Below the pieces are notes generated by a model. That model ran no database searches. It worked only from the letters and a program-made list of their open reading frames with translations, and had not been told where the DNA came from. From Poteriospumella lacustris (taxonomy: Eukaryota > Sar > Chrysophyceae > Chromulinales > Dinobryaceae), in assembly GCA_008000375.1 (NCBI GenBank), contig SMOI01000357.1, forward strand, positions 1 to 31,496: a DNA stretch of 31,496 nucleotides, read 5' to 3'. The position numbers were made by a program, and so were the translations under genes. Positions 18,174 to 29,515 of the stretch are shown here, one piece after another (positions within the stretch are counted from its first letter, which is position 1; every line of letters starts with the position of its first letter).

Positions 18174-18704
18174 GGTCCCGGTGGTGTACGGGTCGAAGGG
18201 CTGTGCTCGTCGTGAGACGACGGGTCGGTTACCTTCGCTTTGATTTCATCGCGTGTGTGGTGTGTGTGATGGGACCTGTTTTGCTGGTTGGTCTCGTCGC
18301 CACCCTCTCCCCCACACTCTTATTTTGCATCGATTTCCGCTCATAACCCCATATCTCTATTTCGAATCTACTGTATGGAAACTGCCACTTTAATCACGTC
18401 GGAGGTTATTTCTCGTTGTGTGTTGGTGTCGATGTTTCCTCTTGCTAAACGTTGTAGGCTCCGTCGCTGGTCACCATCCTTCCACCACCACGTCTCCCCG
18501 ATACATATTGTCATGTACTCTATACCCGACTGAGACCATTCGGGAGTGCGACATGCGGGAGAAGAGTGCAAGAGGTCGGTGTTTACATGTATGTACAGAT
18601 CGATAATAATACAATGGGCGAAACGTGCACCAGATGTCTCACAGAAGACAAGCGCATTCAACAATTCAGAATATTGTTCACGTTGGGGGGGGGGGGGTAA
18701 TTAC
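18174..18704. other. Convergent intergenic region, phosphoketolase / Fic protein
   Basis: The 531 bp between two stops hold the 3' UTRs. A run of 13 G (18685-18697) lies 7 bp beyond the stop of the Fic gene (C tract in its mRNA). No gene was recognised. Confidence 0.5.
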
Positions 18705-19805
18705 TTAGAAACTGGGCACAACACACGTGTGCTCGTATTCCGCCAACTTATCGAGCAGTTCGGCGTTGTTCCTGGTGGTGAATTCCAAGATGGGGGTGAG
18801 ATCATTTCCGATGTAGTAGGGTGTGAAGAGCTGCAAGAAGGCAGCGCGGTCTTTCACCTGAAACATCAACCCGAAGTACCCGGCGTTGTGTTGAAGTACG
18901 AACAGCAAGAGGCGCGCCAGTCGGCCATTGCCATCCGCGAAGGGATGAATCATCAGGAAGTTCATGAAAAACAGAGTGTTACACACGAGCGGATGATACA
19001 AGCGACGCTGTTGGTCGTGTAGACGAAGCAGTTTTTCCATGACCGCGGGAACTTCATGACCATATGGACGCACCACCGGCGAACCGCGAACGTGTATGGG
19101 TACTTTTCGAAAGACCTGCGAGTCATCGTCGTCCAAACCAATCACACTCACTTCTGACACGAGGTCTGGCATGAGAATTGTATGAGCTTCCACAATGGTC
19201 TCCAGACTGAGCGGTTTACCGAACATCTCCTTCCGCGCAAATTCCATCGCCGCTGCATGATTGACAACCTCAGATACATCCTTTCTTGGCATCTTCTGTA
19301 TAGCAGCTGAGCAATTTTCCAACGATTCATACTCCGTCATACCCCGAGCTTGGGAGATACCCACAGCAAACTCGTCGATCACAAGCTTCGTTTGTCCCAT
19401 GTCCAACTTGTTCCCTTCGATTGCAGTGGAATTGTAAGTCATTGCATGGCGAAATGCATCCCACACAGGAGACGAATCATCGACTAATAGGTCGTGCTTT
19501 TTGATACATTTCTTTTTGCGGTCAAGAAGCTTAAGCTCCTTTTCCAACGAACACGGAACATCCACTTTCCTGTTTTCAAAATTTGCGTGATTCCACCAAA
19601 CGTCTCCGCTTTTCGCTAATCGTAGACAGGCTGAAGCATCCAAGCCAGAAAAGGGTTCTTTGTATACTTCCACCAGCTTTTTCTTTCGTTCAATCTCCGC
19701 CTCAGCGATGATTCGAGAAACATCCACTCCTGTGCTGAACGCCTTTTTGAGCGGCTTGCTTCGATTAAGCCCAAACAAAGAATAATTTACGACTCTTGAT
19801 ATCAT
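18705..19805 (-). CDS. Fic-domain protein (probable AMPylator) with mitochondrial-type leader
   Basis: Fic enzymes usually move AMP from ATP to a hydroxyl side chain of a target protein. The 366-aa product has the full catalytic motif HPFADGNGRLAR (287-298; catalytic H287) and, ahead of it, the autoinhibitory motif STAIEGN (126-132) with E130 as the inhibitory glutamate, the class II arrangement found in FICD and many bacterial Fic proteins. A hairpin-like region with VIGLDDDDSQVFRKVPIHVRG would hold the target strand. The N-terminus MISRVVNYSLFGLNRSKPLK is rich in Arg, Lys and Ser, lacks acidic residues and looks like a mitochondrial presequence. There are no TPR repeats or membrane segment as in animal FICD. 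The ATG at 19805 was chosen; the longer frame begins only at TTG. Targets are unknown. Confidence 0.9.
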   Translation of the reverse strand: MISRVVNYSLFGLNRSKPLKKAFSTGVDVSRIIAEAEIERKKKLVEVYKEPFSGLDASACLRLAKSGDVWWNHANFENRKVDVPCSLEKELKLLDRKKKCIKKHDLLVDDSSPVWDAFRHAMTYNSTAIEGNKLDMGQTKLVIDEFAVGISQARGMTEYESLENCSAAIQKMPRKDVSEVVNHAAAMEFARKEMFGKPLSLETIVEAHTILMPDLVSEVSVIGLDDDDSQVFRKVPIHVRGSPVVRPYGHEVPAVMEKLLRLHDQQRRLYHPLVCNTLFFMNFLMIHPFADGNGRLARLLLFVLQHNAGYFGLMFQVKDRAAFLQLFTPYYIGNDLTPILEFTTRNNAELLDKLAEYEHTCVVPSF

Positions 19806-20107
19806 GGTTAAGCTCAATAGGTAGAGTCGGGGAAGACTTATAGTCTTAGCCCTTAGGTATACAGGTATACAGGTATACAGGTATAGTACAGGTACAGTAC
19901 GTCACGTCACAGTCGATATTCCTATTGGCAACGTCCCTTCCACTCAAAAATGAAACGGTTGGTTTGGGTCTTCGGTCCTGGGTCGTGGGTTGGTCTGGGT
20001 CTTCGATGTCACGACGACGATCCCGATCACAAAGCATTCCCTCCCACATCGCAAACAACTAAACCAGGTAAACCACAATCGTACGAGTGGGATTGCCGTG
20101 TCTGTAT
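19806..20107. promoter_or_regulatory. Divergent promoter Fic / glycerophosphodiesterase
   Basis: This 302-bp region contains a perfect AAGACT-TAT-AGTCTT inverted repeat (19833-19847), 3.9 copies of an 8-bp AGGTATAC repeat (19855-19885), and CGTCACGTCAC (near 19900-19910), which resembles two overlapping CRE half sites. Which elements matter is unknown. Confidence 0.5.
19855..19885. repeat. AGGTATAC tandem repeat
   Basis: Three full units and a partial fourth unit of AGGTATAC run head to tail in the promoter between the Fic and phosphodiesterase genes. Confidence 0.9.
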
Positions 20108-21226
20108 ATGTGGGTCGTCGCTGGCTTGTTGCTAATTATGGGCCTTGGTGCCTTGTTTGTGTGGTATCGTCGTCGTCTTTTGGCACCGACGTTGGGAGGA
20201 TCCAAAGGATTGAAGCCGGGTCAAGTGCTGCCTCGTGCACGTGTCGTCGCACATCGTGGCTCTCGCAATGAAGGATTGCCCGAAAATTCCTTGCCCGCAT
20301 TTTTAGATGCTCTCCGAGCTGGTGCTGATGTGATTGAGTGCGACGTCTGGCTCACCGCAGACAAAGAAGTGGTGATTCATCACGACGAGAACTTGAAGCG
20401 GGTGACCGGGGTGGACAAGTTGATTCACGAAGTCGACTATGGCGCATTGCCTCTCCTCTCCGCCACTGCTCCTGGGCAATTTGAGCGTTTGAATGCCTTC
20501 CAGAACGACTCGGCCATCCAACAGCCGATCCTGCGCATTCCGAAGCTGACGGAAGTGTTGGCGCTGTTGCCGGCGCATCAGGGAATCAACATTGAATTCA
20601 AACAAGACAGTTGGGATTTGGTTCGTGCCGTCCATCGCATCGTCTCCGACAGTGGGAAGAAGCATCAAGTGTTTTGGTTCAGTTTGGACGAGGCGATCAA
20701 CAAGAAACTGCGGCAAATGGACCCGACGATTCCGACGGTGGTATCGATCGTAGGATCGTTGAAGACGCTGGCCTTGTATCATCTGGGTGTATTGCCGTTT
20801 CTGGAGATGGAAGATGCGGTCTATGGTATTACCATTGAAGAGGTACGTCGGGGGCGTGTATTGTGAAGCTAACGGAGTCGGCTGATTGATGATGAATGAC
20901 CCTGTGGGGCTGGCTGCCTGTCGTGAATGTAGGTGACACTGGAGAAGGTGCGACACGAAGAAGCCCTCGAGAAGGCGCCCGACTTTGTCAAACGTTTCTT
21001 AGCGTGGTTATTACAAGGCAAACCCCCGAAGATCATGGTCCAGCCGATGCTGTTTGCGCATTTGCGTCGACGAGGGATTCAATCGTGGTTCATGACCGTG
21101 AACACGGAAGCGGATCTGAAGATTGCTTTGGACGCGGGTGCGACGGGTGTCTTGACGGATCGCCCGGCCTACATCGTCAAGTTGTTGGAGGAGAACAACT
21201 GGCGCTTTAAGTTTTTGAAAGAATAG
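20108..21226 (+). CDS. Membrane glycerophosphodiester phosphodiesterase, GDE1/4-like (2 exons)
   Basis: A GDPD-family enzyme that hydrolyses glycerophosphodiesters or lysophospholipids. Exons 20108-20842 and 20933-21226 are joined across a 90-nt GT-AG intron, giving 342 aa. Residues 2-20 (WVVAGLLLIMGLGALFVWY) form an N-terminal membrane anchor followed by RRR. The catalytic domain opens with VVAHRG (H49) and LPENSLPAF (E59), then IECDVWLTADKEVVIHHDE carrying metal ligands E77 and D79 and catalytic H92. Later conserved blocks are GINIEFK, WFMTVNTE and GVLTDRP. Layout and length match the GDPD1/GDPD3 (GDE4/GDE7) group, which act as lysophospholipase D, but the substrate cannot be read from sequence. 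The ATG at 20108 is the first one in frame; an upstream GTG was ignored. Confidence 0.9.
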
Positions 21227-21674
21227 GCAGCGGTAATAATAATTAGCGTCGTAGGCGTTATCAGAGGGAGAGAGGAAGGGGGCGTTGTGTATATCGAAAT
21301 TAAAGACTGGAAACAACAGCAACAACAACTACAAGACACTACGCTACGGGGTACAGAGTATGTGAGTGAGTGAGGGAGGGAAGGGAGGGGGGTTGAGGGG
21401 GGTGGGCGATGAGGAAAACAACAAAACCAAACAAAACCAAACAGAGACAACCCCACGAGAGGGGCTGCAGAGCAACCCCACGCCCCCTGAAACAACAAAC
21501 GAAAAAAACAAAAAAAAGAAACGCCTCGTCCTTCTGCAGCAGAGGAGCGACCCTCACCGCAGCAGACGCAGACACAGGACGCGGACACGCCGAAGCAACA
21601 ACGGGAACAGGGACATGCGCCGAGGACGAAGACACAACAGAACAACAACACACGGGCAACCGTTAGAGGCTTAA
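21227..21674. other. Convergent intergenic region, phosphodiesterase / acetyl-CoA carboxylase
   Basis: These 448 bp lie between two stop codons. The plus strand has a strong G-quadruplex motif (21374-21406) followed by A/C-rich DNA with AAAACCAAAC-type repeats (about 21415-21440) and an A-rich tract (about 21505-21522). A 102-codon plus-strand frame here is low complexity and not believed. Confidence 0.55.
21374..21406 (+). other. Predicted G-quadruplex motif
   Basis: Six runs of three to six G separated by 1-4 nt loops lie on the plus strand, well above the usual four-run requirement. The position between two converging genes would place it in the 3' region of the phosphodiesterase transcript and opposite the end of the carboxylase transcript. 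Confidence 0.7.
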
Positions 21675-24600
21675 TTAACCCTGCAGCGCCTTCGTCAGCA
21701 GCGCCTTCTCCTCCGCCGACAGGGCCGACAGCGCCTTCGACAGGATCGCCACATTCGCCGACGACGACGACGCATCCGCCGACGCGGTGGTCGAGGCCAA
21801 CACGCTCTGCAATTGCTCACGAATCACGGCCGCTTGTTTCGTCGCCCGGGTGGTCTCAATCCACGCCTGCAACTCGGTACGGTGGGCCTCGTACCAGGCC
21901 ACCACATAACGATCGTCCTCCCATTGCGCCGCCGACATCGCCTGCGTCGTCTGCACGATGTGTTCCTGCAACGCGTGACTCAACACCTTGCGGGAGGCCT
22001 TGTTCGTCACCTCCAGCCCTTCATTGATCGCGTTCATCGCAGCAAACTCGGTCAACCGACGCTTCAACCGATGGTAGAAGAAGACACGGGACTCTGCCCA
22101 GTTGACCTGTTGGCGGATCACGCCCTTGGCCTGCATACGGCCGGGGGTATCGTGCAAATCGGCGAAATGCACCGCGATCTGTTGATAGACACCGTACAAC
22201 TGGCGCTCGCGGGTCTTGATCTCGCGACGCAATTCGTCTTCGCGGCTGGAACCCGTCGCGTGTTGATAGTCATGCGTCAAGCTGCCACTGCTGCTGCTGT
22301 GGTCGAGGCGCTCCTGTTGCTGCGCCGTCAGTTGCGCCAACTGCGCGTCCAACCGCTGCAGCACGTGGTCGTTGCGGTGGGCACAGTCCAGAATCTCTTT
22401 CTCCCGGAACTTGATCGACGCGGCACCGGCCGCTTCCAGGACACCACCACGCGCATCCTCCGCCGCGTAGAACTCCATCACATCGGCGTTGATCGTGCTG
22501 TCCACGACCACCCAGGCACCCCCACGCAACTCCGCAAACGGCGGGATATAGACAAACAACGGCTGCTGATACGCCACCAACGCGTCGACAATCATCGACC
22601 CGAACTTCAACACCTCGTCGAACATGTCCCGTTGGCCACCGGAGAAGCCCCGCCAATTCGCCAACACGATACACGGCAACCCTTCCCGATGGAAATCACG
22701 CAACGCTTGCGCCGTCTTGTACGCCGAATCCGGAAACCACACGCCACCGGCTTGTTGCACCAATTTCTCTTGCGACGACAAATCCGCCGGATCCGCCGGC
22801 TTCGTCAGTTCCGCCGTACGATTCTCCGTCACGATCACCCCCATCGGAATGCCGCCGAGGCGTCCACGACCCACAATCACCGTCTTCGCCCAGCCACCGA
22901 GCGTCTCCACAAACGAGTTTTTGTCAAAGAACCCACTGCGCCACGTCGTTTGCGACAACTTGATGCCCGCCAACAACGTACGCGGGTCATACGGCACCCC
23001 CTTTTGCGGCGCCACTTGCACGGCCCGTTCAATCACGTCGGATCCGTTGTCCACCAACGTGCGAATCGGCAACGCGGCGCCGGTCATGGCGGGGACAAAG
23101 GACAACCATTCGAGTCCCTTCAACACCGCCTCGAAGTGCGTCTCGGCCAAGAGATGCGACACACCGTTGGGGTACATGATCATGGGTCCACCGAGCTGGT
23201 CGTTCGTCGTGTAGATCTCCTTGCCCATGAGTTTGTTCAAGGCTTGGAAACCCGTCAAGATGATCGGGGCGAAACGGGTCTTCTGAATCGTACGTTGACC
23301 CAACCGCACCAAATACGCGCCGATGCCCACCGTACGTCCCACCACAATCGTCAACGTGAAAATCTCGTTGTACGCACGCGCCGTTTCACCGGCAATCAAC
23401 CCCGAGCCCATCAGATTCTCGACACCCAAATCCGCTTCTTCGCCGATGATGTCGGTGATCACGTAGCGTGTCACGCCATCTTCGTCGACGGGCTTGCACA
23501 GGACCGGGATGGGGGCTTTCTTCTGATGCGCTTGTTGGACGATGGCGTCGTAGTCCTCTTGCGTCAAATAAATGTACCGATAGCCCTTCGCCGGGTCGGT
23601 GTCATCGGTCCACGCGATACGGAATTTGCTTTTCAACGATTGCGCCATGCCAATGCGGGCGCCGGAGTTGGCCGCCAAGAAGACCCGCGGCAAGCCACGT
23701 ACCCGTGCGTATTCCGAGGCCTTGAAAAAGAGAATGTCTTCCTTTGTACCAAAGCTACCCGCTTGGTAGGTGATATCGTTGCAAATGACGACGAGGTCCC
23801 GTCCGTCGGGGTACTCGGGCGTCTTCAAACGCATGTGCCACGCGACCATGCCCACGTCATTCAACCCCGGTTCGCGCTCGGAGGGCACCAAGACACCACG
23901 TTCTTCCGCCTCGCGGGCGGTCCATCCCGTGGGCAACGGATTGTACGTCTCGGCGTCGCAGAGAATCAACTCGCGGCATTCAAAGACGTCCTCGTGGGGC
24001 ACCACGTGCGCGGGGTACCCTTCCCACGACTTCTCCGCCGCACTCGCCAACAGAATCGGCCAATCGTAGCAGTACAACGTATCCGACGCCGCCATCGCCT
24101 CGGCACGTTGAATTTCAAACTTCTCCGTCGTACTGTACGGCGAATCAGTCGGTAAGCCATCCCAGGGACCTTTGATCGCGCTGCGCGTCAAGCTACGGAA
24201 GACCACCTGGTCGTGCGCTTCGTCCATGCACTCGTAGTACTTGTCGATATTCAACACGTAACCGGTCGGATTCGTGGCGACCAAACGGACAAACACGGGC
24301 TCCGCATCCGTCGCCAAGCGGGCCATGAGCTTCAATTCGACCGTGGTCACCGCCAACCGTTGCATTTTGTACCAATATTTGGTGCAAATACGACGCAACG
24401 CTTGTTCGTATTGGTCCGGCTGCAGGACGGAATCTGGCGAGACGATGTTGACGAAGAAATGGTTCGCCGCTGACTTCAATTTCTGTCCCTGACGCTTGCC
24501 CAACGCTTCTTCTTTGCCCAACGTCAACGACAAATGATCCAACGCCTCCACGAAGAGCGTTTCCATGTCCGAACTGGCCACATCCGACGAGAAACTCACG

Positions 24601-27600
24601 ATGCGCGCGAAATAGCGACTGTACCCTTTGCCCGTCTTGGGAATGGCGCGGTACAAATGGACATTGCCCGAGGAGATCTGGACGCCTTCCTCGAGGTAAA
24701 TGTTGAAGTTGCTCAACCGCGGCAAATCCAAATGAAACGCGTGCGCCGCTTCCACGTGACGGTACAACCGATCTTCTTGGTACGTGGTCTTCTGGCGGAA
24801 CGTGAAGATGCTGGGCATTTGGACCTTGCCATCGGCGGAGACTTTGCCGACGAAGAACGAGACACGACGAATGAATTTGCTCTTCAATTCACGCGCCTGC
24901 GTCATGAGAAACGATTGCAGGGCCAACGACGTTTCGTCGTCCGATTGCGAGGCGAGGGGTCCATTCATCACGACGATGTGCATCACATTGATCGGCAACG
25001 GCTTCGGTTCCTCGGAAATCTTCTCGAGAATCTTCGGAAACAGACGCGACAATTCCGTGAAATTGTCGATGACCGCGACGACACCGTGGCGCAACTCCGA
25101 GGCGACGGGGTTACGCAACTTCTCGGCGCCCGCCGCCGTTGCACTCATCGGAGGAGGCGACACGACGACGGAGCCGTTGTTGTTACCCCCCGGCGACAAG
25201 GAACCCGCCAGCGCGTTCTGACTCGCCGCCGATGGACGATGCGCAGCGGCGGAGTTGGCTAAATCTGAAAACGAAATGTTGCGCCCGCCGGCCAACGACG
25301 ACCCCGACGACTCACTCGCCGCGACCGCGTCCACGTTCATCGTGACGAATTCAAACGAGATCCACGGGTAGCGATCGGTGCCATCGTCCGCCAGCGACGT
25401 GCCCGAGGACATGTTGTAGACGCCGTGGTTCTTCTGGTAGATCTTGCGCAGGTAGCACTCCAACACGGCCAACTGATAATCGGAATCGTGACGCAGCGCA
25501 TCGATGATCAAGTCGCGGATCACGACGTTGCTGTCGACGAACTTTTGCACTTCTTCGACGCGGTCGCCAAAGCCGACGGGGTCGCCGGTCGTCAAGGCGG
25601 CAATCATCGCGTCGTGGAGACGTTGGCGACGGTTGTCCGACGACATGCTGAACTGGTCCATCAGCAACAAGTTCGCCGCGAAGGCGACGCTGCTGTAGAT
25701 GCCCTGGCGCAACTTCGACAGCTCCGTCAGCTTCGGTTTCAATTTCCGCGTGTGTAAATCCAACCGCAACGGAATGTTCGCGGGCAATTCGGGGCGTTTG
25801 AAATTGCTCGCGAGGGGCACCGCTTTCAACATGTCGAGGACATGCACCATCAGCGTGTTCTTCGCCTTGACGTTCACATGGGACTGACAGGTGTGCAAGA
25901 CCTTCTCGAGGTTCGAACTGTTCTCCTTGCGCAATTGATTCGAGACGTCGGAGAAGGACAACGAATCAAAGTTCTTCTCGACGTTGACGTACGCGTCCAT
26001 AAACGTCACCAAACTGGACACGACGACTTCGTCGATGGTGTAGACGAACAATTCGGCGGCGTTCCACAGGTCCAACGTTTGGGTCAAGAACGCGGCACGA
26101 CGATCGGCGGGCAGGGACAAGTTGTGCATTTGCAAGGCCACGAGCACCTTGACGGCGGGGTATTTGATGGGGCGACCGGATCCGTTCGACAAATGGTCGC
26201 GGTAATCCGAGTTGATCGTCGAGATCTTGGCCGACAGCTCACCGTCAATACGACCACGTAAGACCGACAGGGCTTCATCCACCCGCAACACGGGCAACAA
26301 GGGGTTTCGATAGGCACGATTCATGTAATCCAAGGCTTGTTTGATCTCTTCGTCACTCAACGGGTACCCTTCGAGGACCTTTTCAATGTCGCTGATCGCC
26401 TCGCGCAGTTTGATATGCGGCAACTCGCGTACTTTGTGTTCTTCGGCTTCGGCGGCATCGGTCGTGGCGCTGGTGTTGATGGACAACTGCCCTTGGAAGA
26501 TCTCGGCATGGACCACACTGTCGGGGTTGTCCAACGACACCTTCGCGATGAGATCGCCGGGGGTCAACGTCGCACCTTCACTCATCTGGAAGTGTACCAC
26601 ACCGCATTCCTGCGCCCGCAGGGGCATGTACATCTTCATCACTTCGATTTCAATGAACGGATCACCCGCATTCACGTGGCTGTTGTCCGGGACCAACAAC
26701 CGGGCAATTTTACCTGCGACCGACGAGACAAACTTCGTCGGGTCGTATTCGGGGGGAAACAGACACGTGTTGCCATCCAAACTCATGCGCATAGATCCAC
26801 CACTTTCCATTTGCGCATAAATCAAATGGTTCCGTCCATCGACATTCATCAAATACCCACCATCGGCCAACGGGCGAACGTTGATGAATTGACTGGCCCC
26901 GTTGCAGGTCACGACGACCGTTTCGGGTCCGCGTTGCGTACACGTCGTGATATATTTGACGTTGTTGAAGATCAAATCAATCGCCACCGTCGTCGCCAAC
27001 GATTGACGGGTCGAGACTTGACCCACTTTCAACAATTCAATGAACGTCTTGTCGCGTTGTTGGAAACGTTGGAAACCTTGCAACGCGGCGCCACAGGACG
27101 CGACCACTTGCGGCGAGGGACAATACAAACGATTCTCAATCTGCGCAATCTCTTTGTAATGCGCCAAACGACCATCCAACCAATCGGTCGTAATGCGATT
27201 CGCCACAAAGTCCTCCGATTGCAACACCTTGATGATGTACTCAATCGTCGTACGAATGTCACCACGAATCTGCAGCTCTTTCAGCGCCACAATCATCGCA
27301 CGACGCGCACTTTCACGGTCCCGTCCACCGGCAAAAATGTGACCAAACTGGGAATCCGCAAACTCATGCACCAAGCCACTGTTGTCGATCGAGAAGTAAC
27401 CCCAGACGTCCACATTCGAACGGAATTGCAACTCTTGAATCTTGCCCGACGTCGGTTGGAAACCTGCTTCAGGATTCTCCGCCGTAATACGGACCGCAAT
27501 ACAGTGACGGGGAGGGGCTTGGCGTTCAGAATACGCGAAATCAATCGTATCTTTGCCACGGGGATGACGTCCATACAACCGACGAATGTCCGCGATACGA

Positions 27601-28849
27601 TGCAGCGGGATGCCCATGGCGACTTGCAACTGACAGGCGGGCAAGTTCAGGCCCAGGATGTTCTCCGTCACGGGGTGTTCCACTTGCAAACGAGGATTCA
27701 ATTCCAAGAACGCGAATTCTTTCGTGTCTTCCAAGAACAAGTACTCGACGGTACCTGCATTGCAGTAACCCACCGTCTTCGCCAACGACACGGCCGCACG
27801 TTCCATCGCTTTGAACACATCGGGGGAAGCGGCCGTCGGAGGACCTTCTTCAATAATCTTTTGATGGCGACGTTGTACACTGCAATCACGACCACTCAAC
27901 GCAATGGCTTCACCGTATTGATCCGCCAACAACTGCACCTCCAAGTGACGCGCATTCGACGCCATCTTCATCACGAAAATCGGAGAACCAGGAATCTCGC
28001 TTTGCACTTGACGGTACAAGTTCAACACATCGTCCGATTTCAATACTTTGCGGATGCCTTTGCCTCCGCCTCCTTCACTGGCCTTGATCATCACCGGGTA
28101 CCCAATGCGGTCCGCACAGGCGAGGGCGTCTTCCGCCGTCTTCACATTGGCAGCATCGTACACTTCGTCAGGAATACCCGTCTTTTGGTAATCAACCGTC
28201 AAATTGTCACCGTTCCAGGCAATGGTGGGCACACCAGCAGACTGTGCAATGATCGTCGAACCAATCTTATCACCCAGGGCTTGCATCGGCGCAGCTTCCG
28301 GGCCAATGAACGTCACCTGAAACCAGCATAGGAATTTTACCCATTAGCCAACTGTTTGCTGCAGGTTTTAAAGCATTCACACTTACGCGGTGTCCCAACT
28401 TCTTCAACGACGTCGGCAACGACGGGTTCTCCGATGCGTGCCCCCACATAGGCATGACCGCATCAACTTTCAAGCGTGTGGCAATCTCACAGATCAAGTT
28501 GACGTTGGCGTAGTTATTGTTGTTCGAGCCACCAGGAACATCAACAACTTGATCAGCCATGCGGATGTACTCTGCATTCGCCTTCATATCCTCCGGGGTA
28601 GCCATCACCACGAACTTGATCTGCGCAACTCAACACTTTTAAGAACGAAATCTAGGATACGAAGCAAAGAAAAATGATTCTTACCGCTCTTTCATTGCCA
28701 AAAGTTTCGAAGGACCATTTACGAATCGATCGAATCGCCTTGGTGGCACCAATACCATTGTTAGCGATAAGAATCTTCTCGATGGCATGATTTCCACCAG
28801 ACCATTCAACGAACTCCGGCACACTGTGAAAGAATCCCAACCCTTCCAT
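21675..28849 (-). CDS. ACC1: Acetyl-CoA carboxylase, multidomain eukaryotic type (3 exons)
   Basis: This enzyme carboxylates acetyl-CoA to malonyl-CoA, the committed step of fatty-acid synthesis. Exons 28849-28685, 28620-28387 and 28316-21675, with introns of 64 and 70 nt (GT-AG), give 2346 aa, the size of animal ACC1. Order: biotin carboxylase with [27 protein letters not shown] and the ATP-grasp loop [11 protein letters not shown]; biotin carrier domain with EVMKMYMP (biotin lysine near residue 693); long central region; then carboxyltransferase with [24 protein letters not shown] and [13 protein letters not shown]. The splice junctions restore [15 protein letters not shown] and KLGHR-VTFIGPE, both conserved. 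The N-terminus is short with no plastid or mitochondrial presequence, so the enzyme is cytosolic. The last about 200 residues carry a Gln/Ser-rich linker. It is the only gene whose upstream neighbour lies on the same strand. Confidence 0.97.
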
Positions 28850-29515
28850 GATTTACCGTACCGTGAAAAGGATATGATGAACCTCGGGTGTAGAGGATTA
28901 CTTTGGATTGATGTCAAATTTTTGTGAACCCAAACGGTGTGTCAAAAGATAGCGAAAAAGAGCGAAGAGAAACCCCAACGATGGAGAATCGAGGAGGAGC
29001 GCAGCGTGTGTGCGTCCAGGAGCGATGCGAGTGCAGTCCGTGCCATATTTTGATCTCGTACCTTTTCCATACCCAAGAGATATGTACTTTAGCAGCTATT
29101 CAGCCTATGCGAATGGTCGTGAAAATGATGTACATATCTTTGTAAATTGGTTATTCATTGAATGGTGCTTTGATTGCAATTTAACGTACTGTTCAATATA
29201 GTTGTATATAAACCCAATTTTGTTTCGTAAGTTACCTAGAAATAAGTACATGGATGGTCATCAACTTCTCGACTAAGGCGGTATAACTGCCTTTAGAGAG
29301 CCCAGCGTTTGAAGTCCCTCTATGCGACAGTAGTTTACACTGGACACCGTTATATGATAAAATTTCTTTGTGTATCGCTTTACGTTCTCCAGATTACAAG
29401 GGCTTACAGCTAACAAACGCTGTAGCCAAGAATTATGAGGGATAAACCCAAAATGAAAAGATTGACTGTACAATATGTGCAAAACTCCAAGAGGATGTAG
29501 TGGTTCAGGGCGCCA
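28850..29515. promoter_or_regulatory. Intergenic region: acetyl-CoA carboxylase promoter and RJL 3' flank
   Basis: These 666 bp lie between the carboxylase ATG and the stop of the upstream GTPase gene, both on the minus strand. The half next to the carboxylase should be its promoter and the far half the 3' UTR of the GTPase. The sequence is AT-rich from about 29050 on. No open frame, tRNA or repeat was convincing. Confidence 0.5.

Noticed and set aside
21366-21674. 102-codon plus-strand frame between phosphodiesterase and carboxylase
   Set aside because: Low-complexity Lys/Arg/Thr/Gly sequence over G-rich and A-rich repeats, with no conserved feature.
21813-28331. Antisense open frames of 780 and 664 codons opposite acetyl-CoA carboxylase
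   Set aside because: Same cause as for phosphoketolase. Composition is Arg/His/Gln-heavy and meaningless, and the sense strand is fully accounted for.
28850-29515. Search for a tRNA or small RNA in the AT-rich gap
   Set aside because: No cloverleaf-like pairing or internal promoter box (GGTTCGA-type) was found by eye here or elsewhere in the window.
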